Part shown: positions 12,351 to 23,740 of the stretch, piece by piece
Position numbering within the stretch: the first letter of the stretch is position 1
How the letters are laid out: every line of letters starts with the position of its first letter
Origin: Trichuris trichiura
Lineage: Eukaryota; Nematoda; Enoplea; Trichinellida; Trichuridae
DNA length: 64,000 nt
Assembly (NCBI GenBank): GCA_037903355.1
Contig: JBAJFE010000042.1
Span: 3,546,001 to 3,610,000 of the forward strand
Direction of reading: 5' to 3'
Translations under genes and position numbers: made by a program
Notes under the pieces: model-generated
Database searches by the model: none
Told to the model about the DNA's origin: nothing
The model's input: the letters and a program-made list of their open reading frames with translations, nothing else

Positions 12351-15148
12351 ATGAGAACAACACCAGCAGCAATGGCTAGTGACTCTACCATGGCTGAAGA
12401 TTTCTGCAGTCCCAGTTTCGCTGTTAATTCCACGTTACCACATGTGCAGGTAATCACAATTGCTAAATTTGAACGCGGTGCTATTGCTAAAACTTCTGCT
12501 GCCTCAGGATTTAAAGTAAATGCGACGCACCACATGAACATGTTTTATTCTTTGACGGCTTTTTTTTAAAAGTGGATAACGTTTAGATGTCCAGACAAGT
12601 TGCTGCAGTTTCTCCGAAGACAGCGACAAATTTAATCGGTCCTCCCTTTCCTCAGCACATAGTGGCAATGTGGCCAGATATTGGTGGAAGTGTTGGTCAG
12701 CCAACGTTCTCAACACAACTTCAGAATCTTTGTTCACCTAGCTCCAACACAGCGGTATTCACCGCCGCCAACGTTCCTTCCACGAGCTATGACGTAGCAG
12801 CGAACCAATATGCAACCGCAGAAAGCATGCTAAATTCCTCCTTAGGAACGAGCACTGCAACTATACCGCTATACCTTCAAACAGCAAGCTCTAGTCCTAA
12901 TATAGAATATGACTACCTTTCGTTAGGAGCTGGGGAAGTCCGCTGTCAACCGCGGGTCACTCGGGCATTTTCTAGCCCAGAAATTGAAACTAGATTATTA
13001 TCTCGGATGATTGCCCCCTGCAGCAATTCTGAAGAGCCATGCTTGAGTCAATCGTTGCCTTGCTTCCAGTCATCGGCCATGGGTGAGCCAATCGAAAAGT
13101 TCACCCTATCAAACTGGGAGCGGCGTCAGGTGACACCGCCATCTGGCCATTCATCTAGCTGCGTTTCTCCTGCTTTGTCCCAAGGCTCGTTCTTTGGGTA
13201 CACGTGCTCACATGGATTCTTTATTTAAGATTTCATTCCTAGGGACCTTCCGCCGTCGATTTCCGGTTTTTCCAGTCAAGCTGGACAAGCCCAAAGGCGG
13301 CTGTCGCCAACAACTTCACGTCATGTATGCAACGTCTGCGGTGACAATGCCGCTTGTCAACATTACGGAGTGCGGACATGTGAAGGCTGCAAAGGCTTTT
13401 TCAAAGTAAGAATCAGATTTTGAGTGTCAGCCTTTGATAATTTCATTTTCCAAAAAGGAGGCAGTAAATTAGTTGGATATTAGTATTAGTTCAATAATAT
13501 TAATAATAGTTTTCATTTCTTGGAGCGGAATCGTTCATCTTTAAGTCACAAGTTTGTAGAGAACCGTGCAGAAAAGTGCTAGATACGTTTGTTTGGGGAA
13601 TCGAGACTGCATAATCGACAAGCGCCGTAGAAACCGTTGTCAGTACTGTCGATTTCAAAAATGCCTCGCAGTAGGTATGGTCAAGGAAGGTAAAAGTTGT
13701 AAGCCTTTTGCTTTTTCCTGCTGAATTTCTCACTGCAGTAGTTCGTACGGACAGCTTGAAGGGTCGCAGAGGTCGCTTGCCTTCGCGGTCCAAAATGGGT
13801 GAAGACTCAATGTCCACCTCATTAACTACGTCGCTGGTTAATGCATATACAAGTCAGGCAAAGCCTCAGTCGTCGTCTTCATTTGCTTCTACCAGTCAGG
13901 TGGAGTACTTTACTGATACAGAAGAAGACTTGCTTAAAAGTATAAACGGATCTCTTTCTGCGGTTTCGGAGTGGGCAGAAAGGCTGCCCAACTGGAATAC
14001 TCTTGCTTCTGAGGATCAGACATCCCTTCTCAAAGCTGCTAGCCTTAACGTAATGAATGTACGACTTGCCTACAGGTCAGTAAATTGAGTACTTTTGTGC
14101 CAATGCATCCCCTTTTACTGAGCATCGCTATAGAAAGTTGCTTTTATGTGTAACTCACTGTTGTCTCGCTATAGAGAATTGATAGTAGAAGCGCAAAGAC
14201 CATCTGATTTGTTGTTCTTCTGCCATTTAAACAAAAGGATTTTACTCAGGCCAACTACATAAAACTATTCTCTGCGATATGTACGCTTCCATTCCTTGTC
14301 CTCCATTCAGATGTGTTGCCCTTAGTCATAACCCTTGTGCCAATTTCCACAATAATCTTCAGCGCGGGTATTAGCTACTGTTATGGGTTAGAGATTGTAA
14401 GTCCCACAACGAGGTAACGATAAAGGCTAGGCGATTTAAATTTGTCATAATGCACAACGGCTACCTTCTGCTTGTGCAAATATAAGTCAACAAATTGTGA
14501 GATTGGAACAAGGCGAGTAAAGATTGTCAGGAAGAGACGACTAGTTCAGTCCTGTTTTCGTAGAGACCAATAAGTGTACTGGAGTTTTTTCAGGTCCATG
14601 GAATTCGCAGAAGACCGCGAGCCGAAGGAACTTATTTTTGAAGATGGTTCTGTCCGGCGAGCTGAAGAATATCGGCAATATTGGAGGCCGTGGTTCGATG
14701 ATGTCACAGCTCTAGCGTCAAATTTCCGGTCATTTCTTGATATAGATATTACAGCAGTGTCTTGCCTGTCCGCTTTGGCTGTACTTATGGCAGGCAAGTT
14801 TTGCTTTATCTTTTTCAATTTGACGTGCAACAATATTTTATTTGAGATGCTGAACTGGTTTGTCCTGAGCCTGTGGACAGTTTAAAGAACAATATAATCA
14901 ATTGCTTGAAAGTTCATTGCACCTATGCACACGTAGCCAGACATAAACCACAGTATTTCGCCAAAATATTATCCAAGCTTCGTGACTTGCACGCAATTAG
15001 CTCCAAACTGATATGCTGCTGCCAAATAAGCAAGGCCACAGGGTTCATTTTGCCATCAATGTTGGAAGAAGCATCTGCAGCACTGCTGAACTCTGACCAG
15101 TACAAAAATAAAGAAGAACACAAAGTTGGTTCCTCAGCTGATCGCTGA
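12351..15148 (+). CDS. nhr-6: NR4A-family nuclear receptor (NHR-6/NGFI-B/DHR38 type)
   Basis: Orphan nuclear receptor and transcription factor, 613 residues from seven exons: 12351-12449, 12587-13197, 13243-13405, 13560-13689, 13739-14075, 14594-14793, 14847-15148; all junction phases agree. The N-terminal 260 residues are Ser/Thr/Pro-rich, as in NR4A activation domains. The DNA-binding domain reads [15 protein letters not shown]-box CEGCKG, then a second finger ending [17 protein letters not shown], with the NR4A C-terminal extension [16 protein letters not shown] that contacts the AAAGGTCA monomer site. The ligand-binding domain (EEDLLKSI... through [14 protein letters not shown]) aligns with NR4A along its length. 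The usual C-terminal AF-2 helix (DKLFLDTLPF type) is not conserved: the end reads [15 protein letters not shown]. The family assignment is firm; the symbol rests on homology to the single worm member. The first ATG is chosen as the earliest in frame; 12372 is an alternative. No neighbouring host gene lies within 8 kb apart from the uncertain frame at 8869-9195. Confidence 0.93.
14794..14846 (+). other. nhr-6: GC-AG intron in the NR4A gene
   Basis: The exon ends ...ATGGCAG and the intron starts GCAAGT, the classical compensated GC donor; it ends TTTATTTGAG. Removing these 53 bases gives [20 protein letters not shown], which lines up without gaps with the NR4A helix 8-9 region. Reading through instead hits a stop soon after (14882), losing the last part of the ligand-binding domain. 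Confidence 0.8.
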
Positions 15149-15336
15149 TATGTTTTGGAAGTTCTAAAAGGAAGTTTTCGCCAGTATGTACTTCGATTTT
15201 TCGAAGCAGGCGTTTCTATTCTTCACTGGTTTTGCAGTTACTGTTCACGCTTCAATTCTACAAACAGCTGGGTCAGCCATGCAGTTGCCTTAAGAAAGCT
15301 TACATTTACATAAAACAGCACGTCTGAATTTAGAAG

Positions 15337-15342
15337 AATAAA
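15337..15342 (+). terminator. Candidate poly(A) signal of the NR4A gene
   Basis: AATAAA, about 190 bases after the stop codon; the first canonical signal found downstream by eye. Confidence 0.45.
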
Positions 15343-16304
15343 TATGTTTTTAGTATTAATTGACCCTTTCCATTTGTAGTTTCCTCTCAATACGACCCAA
15401 CCCAGCTCAGCTCAATGTAAATTTAAAACACTGAGAAAGGCTCCAAAGAAAAAAGCATGAAGCGATACAGCACGCTGGTGGAACGGCTAGCATACAGTCG
15501 TGTGTCGCGTTGGTACTTGGATTTAAAGTATTCTGTATCACATTTTACGTAATAAAACAGTTGGATTTCGGCGTGACAAGCGGATAACCTGACTAACGGA
15601 GTCAGAATGAACAATTACAGCATAGGCAAGGTAATCTCTTAGCATGGCTTTGAAATTCTCAATAGAATTTGATAACACTAATTACAAAAAGAAAACACTG
15701 CACGAAAAGCATCTGAAATTTCGTTGAAGAATAGGCAAAACAAAAGCAAAAGTACATAAACTCTTTCTCTAAGGAAAAAATCGGTCATAGTCACTTTAAA
15801 AGTGGGGATTTAAAGTTTATTAAAAACAATTAGCAGAACTGGATATGAACAGATCTTGACTTGTCACAGTCACTACATTAGTCCTGTAGTGTGATGATAG
15901 CATCAGTAAATCGTGACGGTGAAGCAGCACGTTCTGACTACGAGAAGTCAAAGGCGTTGGGCTTTTAAGTGCCAACTCCTGTTGTGTAACTTTTCCAGCT
16001 GTTTTCCGAACGTCATGTAAGGAAAGCTGCTTCGCATTCCAGTGTTTCTTCGCTCAGATTTTCCTGGAGCATGTAAATGTGCATTCTTTTTTTTGGTCAG
16101 TTCTATAACTGTTTTTCTCTAGACTTTTTAGTAGTTTGTCTATCTTTACCTGTCAGGCCAATTATCCTGTGATAGAGATTACTGCGTGTTACCCATCTAC
16201 ATCATCGCCTTCTTCTCCACCCACTCTTTCTTTTCACCTTCAATTATTTCCACTACTTCGGGGCTATAAACGTCATAGAGCAGTACCGGTGACACCATCT
16301 ACAT
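15343..16304. other. No gene seen
   Basis: AT-rich intergenic sequence with no supported coding frame or repeat. Confidence 0.4.
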
Positions 16305-16588
16305 CAGTGATTCCCAACAAGGCACTGGAAGCTCAGGGCATGGTGGGTGCGGGGCTAGCGCCCCGCCAACCTTGGAAGTCTGACGGTTTGGCTGGGATCA
16401 TGTTTCATAGTGGAGGGTTCGATGTCGATTCCCGCCAAAGGCTAATAGACCTTAAAATAAAATGTACGCGTGGCCAAGTCAGTTTTGGGCCCTGCAGTCA
16501 CTCCTGTGGAACTGACATTGGAGAATCCACAGCGAACTTGCGCTTGCGATGTCTACCAGCGCTAGCGCAAAAAGGTTTGAGAAACTAC
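16305..16588. mobile_element. Probable non-autonomous hAT remnant
   Basis: Begins CAGTGATTCCCAAC, a typical hAT terminus, and ends with a degenerate inverted partner (...gcgcaaaaaggtttgagaaactac), similar to the ends at 38549 and 57659. The interior is GC-rich. No clear 8-bp target duplication was seen. The plus-strand frame covering it (16136-16651) is not believed to be a gene. Confidence 0.45.
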
Positions 16589-18469
16589 GAGCTCATCAAT
16601 TCTTGGATGTTGCTTTCAGTTATCTTTAACTTTTGCCCTAGTTTTTCTTGAAAGTGCATCCAAACTATTGAAGCTTCTGGGTTAATAGAGTTGCCAGATT
16701 AGTGAGGCTACACCGCGATTCTTTTTTAGCAATTTCAAGAGAAAAGTTCGTTCAGCACTGCGAGAAAGAAAGCGTTATTAATGTTTTGTTGCTGTCATAT
16801 AGTGTTGTATAGAACCTAAGATGATTGTTTTTATGTTGATTATTCACAGATATTTTTTCATCATTATTTATTATACAGCGCAGCGTTCTATCTGGGTTTC
16901 ATATTATTTGCATTTCTATATTAGACTTTAATGCAAAGAGTTTACTTGTAATTACCTTTCTCAAGCGTTGGACGTAATACCCCCTGGAAACGTTTCCCAG
17001 ACGCCAGGCCACCTTTTCCTACTGGTACATTGTTTGTCGTTTTTTGCCTAATAGCTGATATCCCTTAGAGCAGAGTTTCTCCCGGCCGAGCTCACCGCTG
17101 TCCGCCTGTTTAAGCTCTGAGCTCGCCGCCGTCCCCCTTCGCATAACAGTTTTTTCTACCGGCTCTCGCGGTGAATAGGAGAAAAAGATGCAAGCGTGAA
17201 GAAGGGCATTTTTTTCGGTGACTTTCATGTCAGCTTGGTAGTCGCCGGCGTTTTCACGCCATTCTCGGTTTTATTAGCCGCATGTTCATGACAGCGCTGT
17301 ACCAGTCTCCTGCTTTACTACTTCACGTCAGTCAAAAGCAGCGTTACAGAGACTGGTCATGCACATGCTAGTGAACTAAGTCTTTTATGTCTGACTCCAT
17401 TGCCGTCACTCGAAGCCGTAGATCCCTTCAACTGACTATTTGTAAGCAGTTGCGCTTCTTCGTTACGAGATCCGCAACGATGCTAAAGCAGTGCTCGACT
17501 AACGATGACGAAGGGAGGGAGATTAGCAGTCTTTTTACAATAGACCATAAACTAGGATACGAAGACAGCACTTGCTTTTGTAGCCAGAACTGACCATAGC
17601 CTTTTGCCATTCTCAGAAGCGCTTGAAAAAAAGCGCCGTTGTTTATGCGGCAGGAATAAAGAGTGAGTAGTTTTTGCTGGAAATGGAGACCCAGAAAGAC
17701 ATTTGCTCTTAGCAGAGACCCAGAAAGGCACCTGCTTTCAGCGAAAGGAGCAACTCAAAAAGCACATCGTGTACCATCGCTATTATCAGTTTTGCTCCAC
17801 AAGTGACCGAGCGTCCACGGTTCAGCGGGCTGACTAGTAGTAGATATGCTTTAGCGATGCGGAACTCAATTCAGCACAGCTGCAGCGCCTATGGGCACAG
17901 TGCAGCTGCGCCTCAGGGAGCACGGTAGGGGAGAGGTACTTAACTCCCAGCCTTTCCGTGCCTCCTTTTTGCTCGCCTTTCCACCAGCGCCTTACTGCTC
18001 CCCCCCCCCCAACTACCCCATTTTGCGTCTACTGCCCCCCAGTCGCTCCTTTGGCATCCATTGTCTCCTGGAATCTCTCAGCGCCCCCTGCGAATTTACC
18101 GCCTCCTATGAGAAGCACTGTCTTAAAGCAAAGTCAGCGTATGAACGTTGCAGAAGAGTACAATGTAAATAAACGGTCATGAATGCATTTGCTTTTGTAG
18201 AGCAACATATGAAGCATACTGGCAAAGCTGACAATGCATAAAAAACGCTTAATTAGAATCAACGTGACCGTTCAGCGTCTGTGTTTGCTTCTGTAATGTG
18301 TTCGTAGCCAGCCTTTACGCTTTAAACGTTCATCCGACAATCCACCAAAGCAAGCACACACATCTCTTTCTATCGTCCTTTTCCTCCTTCTCAATCTGCA
18401 GGTAATTCGCAGCATCGTTTATCCACGAGCACTTGTTACACTCCTCACGGTTCTGTTAAGTGCAAGACA
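16589..18469. other. No gene seen
   Basis: Contains a moderately GC-rich part (17040-17290) and a C-rich part with a run of ten or more C (about 18000-18010). No domain, repeat end or splice structure could be supported. Confidence 0.35.
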
Positions 18470-18474
18470 GTCGT

Positions 18475-19930
18475 TTAGATGAGATAGCGCATTCGGTTCT
18501 GGCCAGACCACCGCCTGTAGCTGCGCATAGTTCCCTGTTGCACTTCTCTTTGATGTCCATTGTCGGCGCTGACAGTCTCAGCCCTTTGCAAGTTCTCACG
18601 GACACGGTTCACTTGTACGTTAGCCATTTTCCCATCTTTTCTCTGCAGTCCGACATTGACTGGGTTTCTATATCGTAAGACGGACAAACTACCAGCCCAG
18701 CTGGTATGCAGTTCCCCTTGCGTGGAATGTCGAGCCACAACTGTGTTCCTGGGGTCAGGCGGCTCCACTGCTTGGCCGCGCTGTCGAAATATATCTTCTT
18801 TCGCTCAGTAGCAGATGTCAAGTCCTGCCGTACAAACTGGTTGATCTATGCTAGTGATTCTTAAATTGGGCAATGTCACCCCTTTGGGTGCGATAATGGT
18901 CTCGAGGGGGTGATGTGTTCGAAACGAGGCATGAAAATTCAGGGAGTCAGCTAAGGGTTTGGGGAAGAGCAGCTACTACGTGTCGTTCTATCACATTGCC
19001 CATAGAACGTCTTGTGATGCAGAGAGCCAAAATCATGAAAAGAAAAACTGCCACTGTCTTGCCCCTGTCCATCTTGATCAAGTAATTTTATTTTCGGGAT
19101 ATTGATCGTTCGAGACTTCGATGGATCAGGACTTTGACCTTCAGAATTTTGACCGTTCGAGATGTCGTCGCTCATGATTTCATCACTGGGAATTTATCAT
19201 CTCGGATCTCTACATATGCGCCTTGTAATGATCCGCAAGGCCTCATGATTTCATTGTTACGGAAGGCAGCCCGTTTAGTATCCCTAAAAATTCAGTGAAC
19301 CAATAACTGTGGAGCATCGCGACATGCCTTGACCTATCTTCATCGTCGAGTCAACTCAAGCCTGAGTAGTCCATGACTGAAACAGGCGCGAGGGAGCGAT
19401 GACAAAAACGTTTGCAGCAAAAGGGGCGATGGTACAAAAAGTTTGAGAACTACTGATCCATGCGAACTTTCTCCTCTGTAGTCTCACATAGTCGGTTGCA
19501 GATGTAGCCCTGCCGTACGGGTCTTCAATGAACGGCAATGTTTCAGCACACATCCGAACAGCATTGCGAACGGTGAATAGCCAGTGGACGAGTGCGTTGA
19601 CGTGCGGTACGCGTAGAGCACAATTGGCAAAAAGTCTTCCTAATCTTCTTCCTGTCCAATGAACGAACGTAGCATTTGCAACAACGCGGGGTTGGCTCGT
19701 TCCACAAGTCCGTCTCCTTGTGGATTGTTCAGGTTCGTTCGTGCCTTCTGCATCCCAAACGATTGCAGTACGCTGCTAACGAGGACGCTCTCAAAATTTG
19801 TTTCATAGTCTGTGTGGAGCACTTGGGGCAGTCTGAATTTCGTGAACACTCGCCTCAGGTACTCCGCACCGGTCATAGCCCGTTAATCTTTCATAGTGTA
19901 GGCCTCTGTCCATTTTGAAAATTGTCTTGA
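18475..19930 (-). pseudogene. Ty3/gypsy retrotransposon integrase remnant, split by a hAT element
   Basis: On the minus strand, 19876-19640 encodes the second half of a retroviral-type integrase core: FTKFRLPQVLHTDYETNFES, then NNPQGDGLVERANPALLQML. It is followed after a stop by the LYAYRTSTHSSTGYSPF block typical of Ty3/gypsy pol (about 19600-19540). After the inserted hAT element (18852-19455) the C-terminal integrase part resumes at 18821-18609 (TSATERKKIYFDSAAKQW..LTPGTQLWLDIP). Stops, frame changes and the altered catalytic neighbourhood show it is dead. Reverse transcriptase and LTRs were not found; the upstream side is cut by the Tigger element starting at 19943. Confidence 0.85.
18852..19455. 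mobile_element. hAT element with 8-bp target duplication
   Basis: A 604-bp insert begins tagtgattcttaaa and ends tttgagaactactg, imperfect inverted ends of hAT type. Flanks are atctatgc (18844-18851) and atccatgc (19456-19463), an 8-bp duplication with one mismatch. It interrupts the integrase remnant exactly between two recognisable parts. No intact transposase. Confidence 0.75.
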
Positions 19931-20574
19931 ATCACCAGTATACAGTCGGTCCTCGTTATCTGCGGTTAATTCGTCCAAAATTTGGCGCGTTTTACCGCGT
20001 TAAACTGGATTCGCATTATGTAAGCTACCCTATGGAAAAGGCTAAATAGCTTATATTTTAGCCGCGTATTTCGTCCTGCTCCCTTGAATTGCTTTCGGAA
20101 AGGTTATCACACCCAGTGATCTTTCGAAGCTTGGTACTACAGAATCTAGCAACGAGATAATGAGATCAATGAGACTGCGCCTGTCCAGTGGGGCAAGCCA
20201 TCAGAGTCCAGGCCATTAGGTACAAGAAAGGATGAAAGTAAGACACTCTTTCTTTAAACGCCTAGGTATCACCTTGCTTTAATGAACTAAACGATGTACT
20301 GGTGCGCGGAATGGCTACAGAGCAGGGGAAATACAAAATACATAGACGCACTTAAGCAGAAATAGTGAACATTACACAGTACATACCCACATGGAGCAGA
20401 ACGTCTACGGCAAACGTTTGGGGCATCGGGAATCAATTTACCCACTTTCTGTAGGTGGGCGCAGATTCCCTGGAGAATGGCCAGTCCTAGGTTTTCTTGA
20501 ATTTGTTGGTAGCAAAACTTCTTGCCTTAAAATGTTAGGCTCCGCAGCTGCCGGTGCTTTATTTAAAAGAATTG

Positions 20575-20923
20575 TTATAATGAGCTGGAATTTTTGAATA
20601 TGGAATGCTTCGTAACAGGATGATGCTTCATGGTTTGTTAGATCTTCTACGGCTTTTCCCGTTCTTGTCTGCATTAGCATCTGTAATTTAAATGAAACAG
20701 TTGCTCTACCAACGGGTGGATGAGCGATTATTAGGAAAAATTGTACAGGACCAATACATTCAACTTTATTTTCAGAGCGTTCCGAAAGCTCTGAAAATAA
20801 AGTTGAGTGTATTCGTCATGTACAATTTTTCCTAATAATCGCTCATCCGTCCGTTGGGGTAGAGCAATTGTTTCATTTAAATTACAAATACCAACGCAGA
20901 CAAGAACGGGAAAAGCCGCAGAA
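20575..20923. mobile_element. Penelope-like palindrome, family P2
   Basis: The centre lies near 20779 (cagagcgttccgaaagctctg). Arms of about 140 bases run out on both sides, including ttctacggcttttcccgttc at about 20650 and its complement ending at 20923. The left arm extends further (20575-20644) than the right, which stops at the hAT boundary. Each arm carries GAAAGCTCTGAAAATAAAG, the same kind of box as in the other palindromes. A single arm of this family lies at 23530-23740. Confidence 0.65.
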
Positions 20924-21590
20924 AAGGGGTGGGGAACGTCCGGCCCGCGAGACCATTTTCAGCCCACGCGCTGGGGCAACCGCACATGGATGCAAAACTC
21001 AGGGAAACGTGATTGTGGGAGGTTATTTTTCATGCGATAAACATATTGTACGTGAATCCTAGTAAGAAAATAAATCTTGCGTAACAAGCAGGCTGGTTCG
21101 GAAGACTGCGCTGCAGACAGCTCTCTGTCCACAAACCGAGATTGTTAGTCCTCAGTAACAAGCAGTAGGCGCCACTATAGTGTGTGCGCGCGAGTAAGTA
21201 GCGTGGACCGCTGCTTTGTTCGAGATAACGACTGTCCATCTTGCTAGAGCACTTCTGCTTTTTTTGCGCTCAGTAGTCACTGGCATCGTTCTCGCCGGTT
21301 TGCGCCGGCCGCCTGTCCTTTACGTCTTCGAAGTACAAAAAGGTTATTTCGTTCTCTGCAGTTGCGATTATGTTTTTGACAGCTGGGTTTCAGAATTGTC
21401 TCAAAATTCTGTTTTTTATCTCAGAGTTGCCTCACCAGGGAAAAGCAGTCAAGCATCTCATTAGGGGTGACTTAATAAACATACGTGCAAATAAACCAGG
21501 CTGTTTTTCGTTTAAGTATGCTATACGGCCCGCGAACGGTCTTATACACGTCTAAACGGCCCGCAGCACCCAAACGTTTCCCCACCCCTG
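20924..21590. mobile_element. hAT element inserted in the Tigger transposase
   Basis: Starts aaggggtggggaac and ends ccccacccctg, matching the hAT element at 25281-25757, whose start is CAGGGGTGGGGAAC. The right flank is atctagag (21591-21598), which is Tigger coding sequence. The matching left copy is missing because the palindrome at 20575-20923 abuts the left end. It is about 190 bases longer than the 25-kb copy, so the two are different internal derivatives. Confidence 0.75.
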
Positions 21591-22705
21591 ATCTAGAGGC
21601 TGGGTTTTTCAGGATGTGTTTGGGGACAGAAACTTCAACGTGACGTTTGTGAAGTGCCTCACGTAAGAACAGCTCTGACAGGTGTCTACTATCAATAAGA
21701 TGGAACGTTTCATTCGCATCATCTGTCGGTCGACACTTCTTACCCACTCCTTGAATATGATGGCTGTCATCCAGGCGCCTTTATTTAATCTCCAGCTGAC
21801 AGGAAGGTCGTCAGGCGTCAAGTTCCTAACTGCGTGGGGTTCCCCTGATTAACCAATGACCAATGGCTTCAACTTCTCCCCAGTTATGGTAGCGCAGAGA
21901 AGCACAGTGAGGCGTTCTTTGGAAAGCTTCCCGCTTTTGCATTTGTCGCTTTTTAGTACAAGACTTCTATCAGGCATAGTCTTAAAAACAAGCTGCATTC
22001 ATCAGCACTGAAAATGTCTTCCTCCTTGAAGTAACTGGCGAAATAACAAAACTTTGCGATGAAGTCTTCCAAGACCTCGACCTTCCAAGACCTTGCTAGA
22101 TTCGCCGCATAATATTTTCTGAGAAATCTTATGATGGAGCTTGAACTTCTCTAGCCAACCGTTCGACGCTCAGAAACCTGTCAACCCGCATTCCACGGTG
22201 AATCTTCTAGAAACTTCCTAGATCATTTGGCCAGGGATCTGTGCATTAGCTGCTCTCGTTTGCTTAAACCAACTTAACGCTGCTTCATTGACTTGGTCGA
22301 CGGAGGTTCTCCACCTTTTTCGCCCGCGTCCCCGCTTTCCTTATCATATCTTTCCAAGTACTCACGTTTACGTCTCTGGATGTTGCTAAAGGTAGTCTTG
22401 CTGGTGCGAAACCGTTCCTCTGTCTTCCTATGACTGTTGCTTTCAAGAAAGCGGATAAGATCTACTTTTTCCTTCAGTGCCAACTCTCTCAATTCTTTCC
22501 GTTCGGCCATAGTGCAAACTATAACCAGCTTGGTAGCTGTTACTGCGTAAGCTGGAATGTCTTTACTCGCGAAGACACGTTCAGGCCACCTTCCGCACGA
22601 GTACAGCAAAGCGAATGAATAGAATTGAGCTCGACGCAAACGAATACAATTAGGCTCGATTCTTTATATTTCGCTCCATGGGAAAATGCTGCCGACGCCT
22701 AGGTG

Positions 22706-22858
22706 GGAGGTTTCATGGTTGGTCTTTTGTTTCACGGATTTGGCCTGTTTCATGTATCTGTAAATAGACTTCAAAGTGCCCTACCAACGAATGGATGAGC
22801 AAATTGTTAGAGAAAAATACAGGAATTGGTACCGTACGTTTCGGAACTGCTCTTGCAT
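22706..22858. mobile_element. Single arm of Penelope-like family P3
   Basis: Matches one arm of the palindrome at 28011-28281, from gtttcatggttggtc through ctaccaacgaatggatgagc to the near-centre cgtacgtttcggaac. The second arm is absent. A 17-base text ataatgccatgccagga just after it (about 22857) recurs at about 23126 at the start of another arm. Confidence 0.6.
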
Positions 22859-22919
22859 AATGCCATGCCAGGATAACAGTGCTCTACGTTGCCTTGGGAA
22901 ATATCCCCAGCCTCTGACA

Positions 22920-23110
22920 GCCCTTGTTCCTTTCTTTTCTTCTTTCTCTCCCTGCCCTTCCCCTTCCTCCAGTTCCCTCTCCTACCTCTCTTTTTAAAAC
23001 ATTTCTCAACCTCTCACTCTCTATTACTCTTAACTTCTCCACCAATCCCCCTTCACCCTCATTTTAATTTTCTTACTCATTTAGAACGACTCAACTTCTC
23101 CGCGGTTTAA
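22920..23110. repeat. Pyrimidine-rich tract
   Basis: About 190 bases of mostly C and T (ttcttttcttctttctctcc and similar). No coding meaning is likely; it lies between two palindrome arms. Confidence 0.6.
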
Positions 23111-23119
23111 AGCACTTGT

Positions 23120-23244
23120 CCTAGATAATGCCATGCCAGGATTCTCTCTGTCACTTTCATGCGCTGACGACAGGGATTAGAATTCACCGAAAGCTTCGCA
23201 GAATTAATAAAACGTTGAACAGGTAGCTTATCCGCACCATAATG

Positions 23245-23245
<1 letters not shown>
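23120..23245 (+). mobile_element. Single arm of Penelope-like family P4, with hammerhead-like boxes
   Basis: Matches the right arm of the palindrome at 35012-35262, from ccatgccaggattctctctg through CTGACGACAGGG, ACCGAAAGCTTCGC and aataaaacgttgaac. It ends exactly where the AAT microsatellite begins. Confidence 0.6.

Positions 23246-23247
<2 letters not shown>

Positions 23248-23320
<73 letters not shown>
23248..23320. repeat. (AAT)n microsatellite
   Basis: About 24 AAT units directly after the family P4 arm, which may mark a simple-repeat tail of that insertion. The minus-strand poly-leucine frame here is an artefact. Confidence 0.9.
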
Positions 23321-23529
23321 TGAAAAATGAAAAGCTTGTAAGAGGTCGATTGTTCAGAGAAGTGTACACGGATTTTTGATACTGCGATGTGCCTTCTCTG
23401 AAGGAGGCTTCTAATGCAGTTGCTCTGAAGCTGAATCTAGCCATGCGTGAACAGCCTCGATAGGTCAGCGTTCGACAGAACTGGAGCACACATGGTCTGA
23501 AGGAGCTCCTCTATCTCATTGACGACGGA

Positions 23530-23740
23530 ACTAGAGCGTTCTGAAAGTTCTGAAATAAAGTTGAGTGCATTGGTTCTGTACATTTTCCTAATTACCGGTC
23601 ATCCATCTGTTGGAAGAGCAGTTGTTTCATTTTATTACAGATACCAACACAGACAAAAACGGGAAAAGCCGTAGAAGACCTACCAAAAGCATGAAACATT
23701 ATCCTGTTAGGAAGCACCCTGTATTTAAAAATGCAGATAT
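23530..23740. mobile_element. Single arm of Penelope-like family P2
   Basis: Runs from gagcgttctgaaagttctga through ctgtacattttcctaatta, acaaaaacgggaaaagccgt and atcctgttaggaagcaccct. It corresponds to the right arm of 20575-20923 plus the outer part that arm has lost. Confidence 0.6.

Larger units (their letters stand above)
19943..22700 (-). mobile_element. Pogo/Tigger DNA transposon, broken by nested insertions
   Basis: The 3' end is an inverted repeat CAGTCGGTCCTCGTTATC at 19943, preceded by the TA target. 19943-20574 matches, in reverse orientation, the 3' part of the copy at 36021-37219. After two insertions (20575-20923 and 20924-21590) the transposase resumes, running leftwards from an ATG at 22510: the CENP-B/pogo helix-turn-helix (KEKVDLIRFLESNSHRKTEE) and then parts of the DDE domain (TMPDRSLVLKSDKCKSGKLS, KGAWMTAIIFKEWVRSVDRQ, ending QPLDQG). 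Several stops and frameshifts make it inactive. The 5' inverted repeat was not found; a palindrome arm begins at about 22706. Confidence 0.82.

Noticed and set aside
14546..14833. Minus-strand frame opposite the NR4A ligand-binding domain
   Set aside because: Shadow of the plus-strand exon, which aligns with NR4A.
16136..16651. 171-residue plus-strand frame
   Set aside because: Its central part is a hAT-type remnant with GC-rich non-coding character; it starts at a non-ATG codon and shows no domain.
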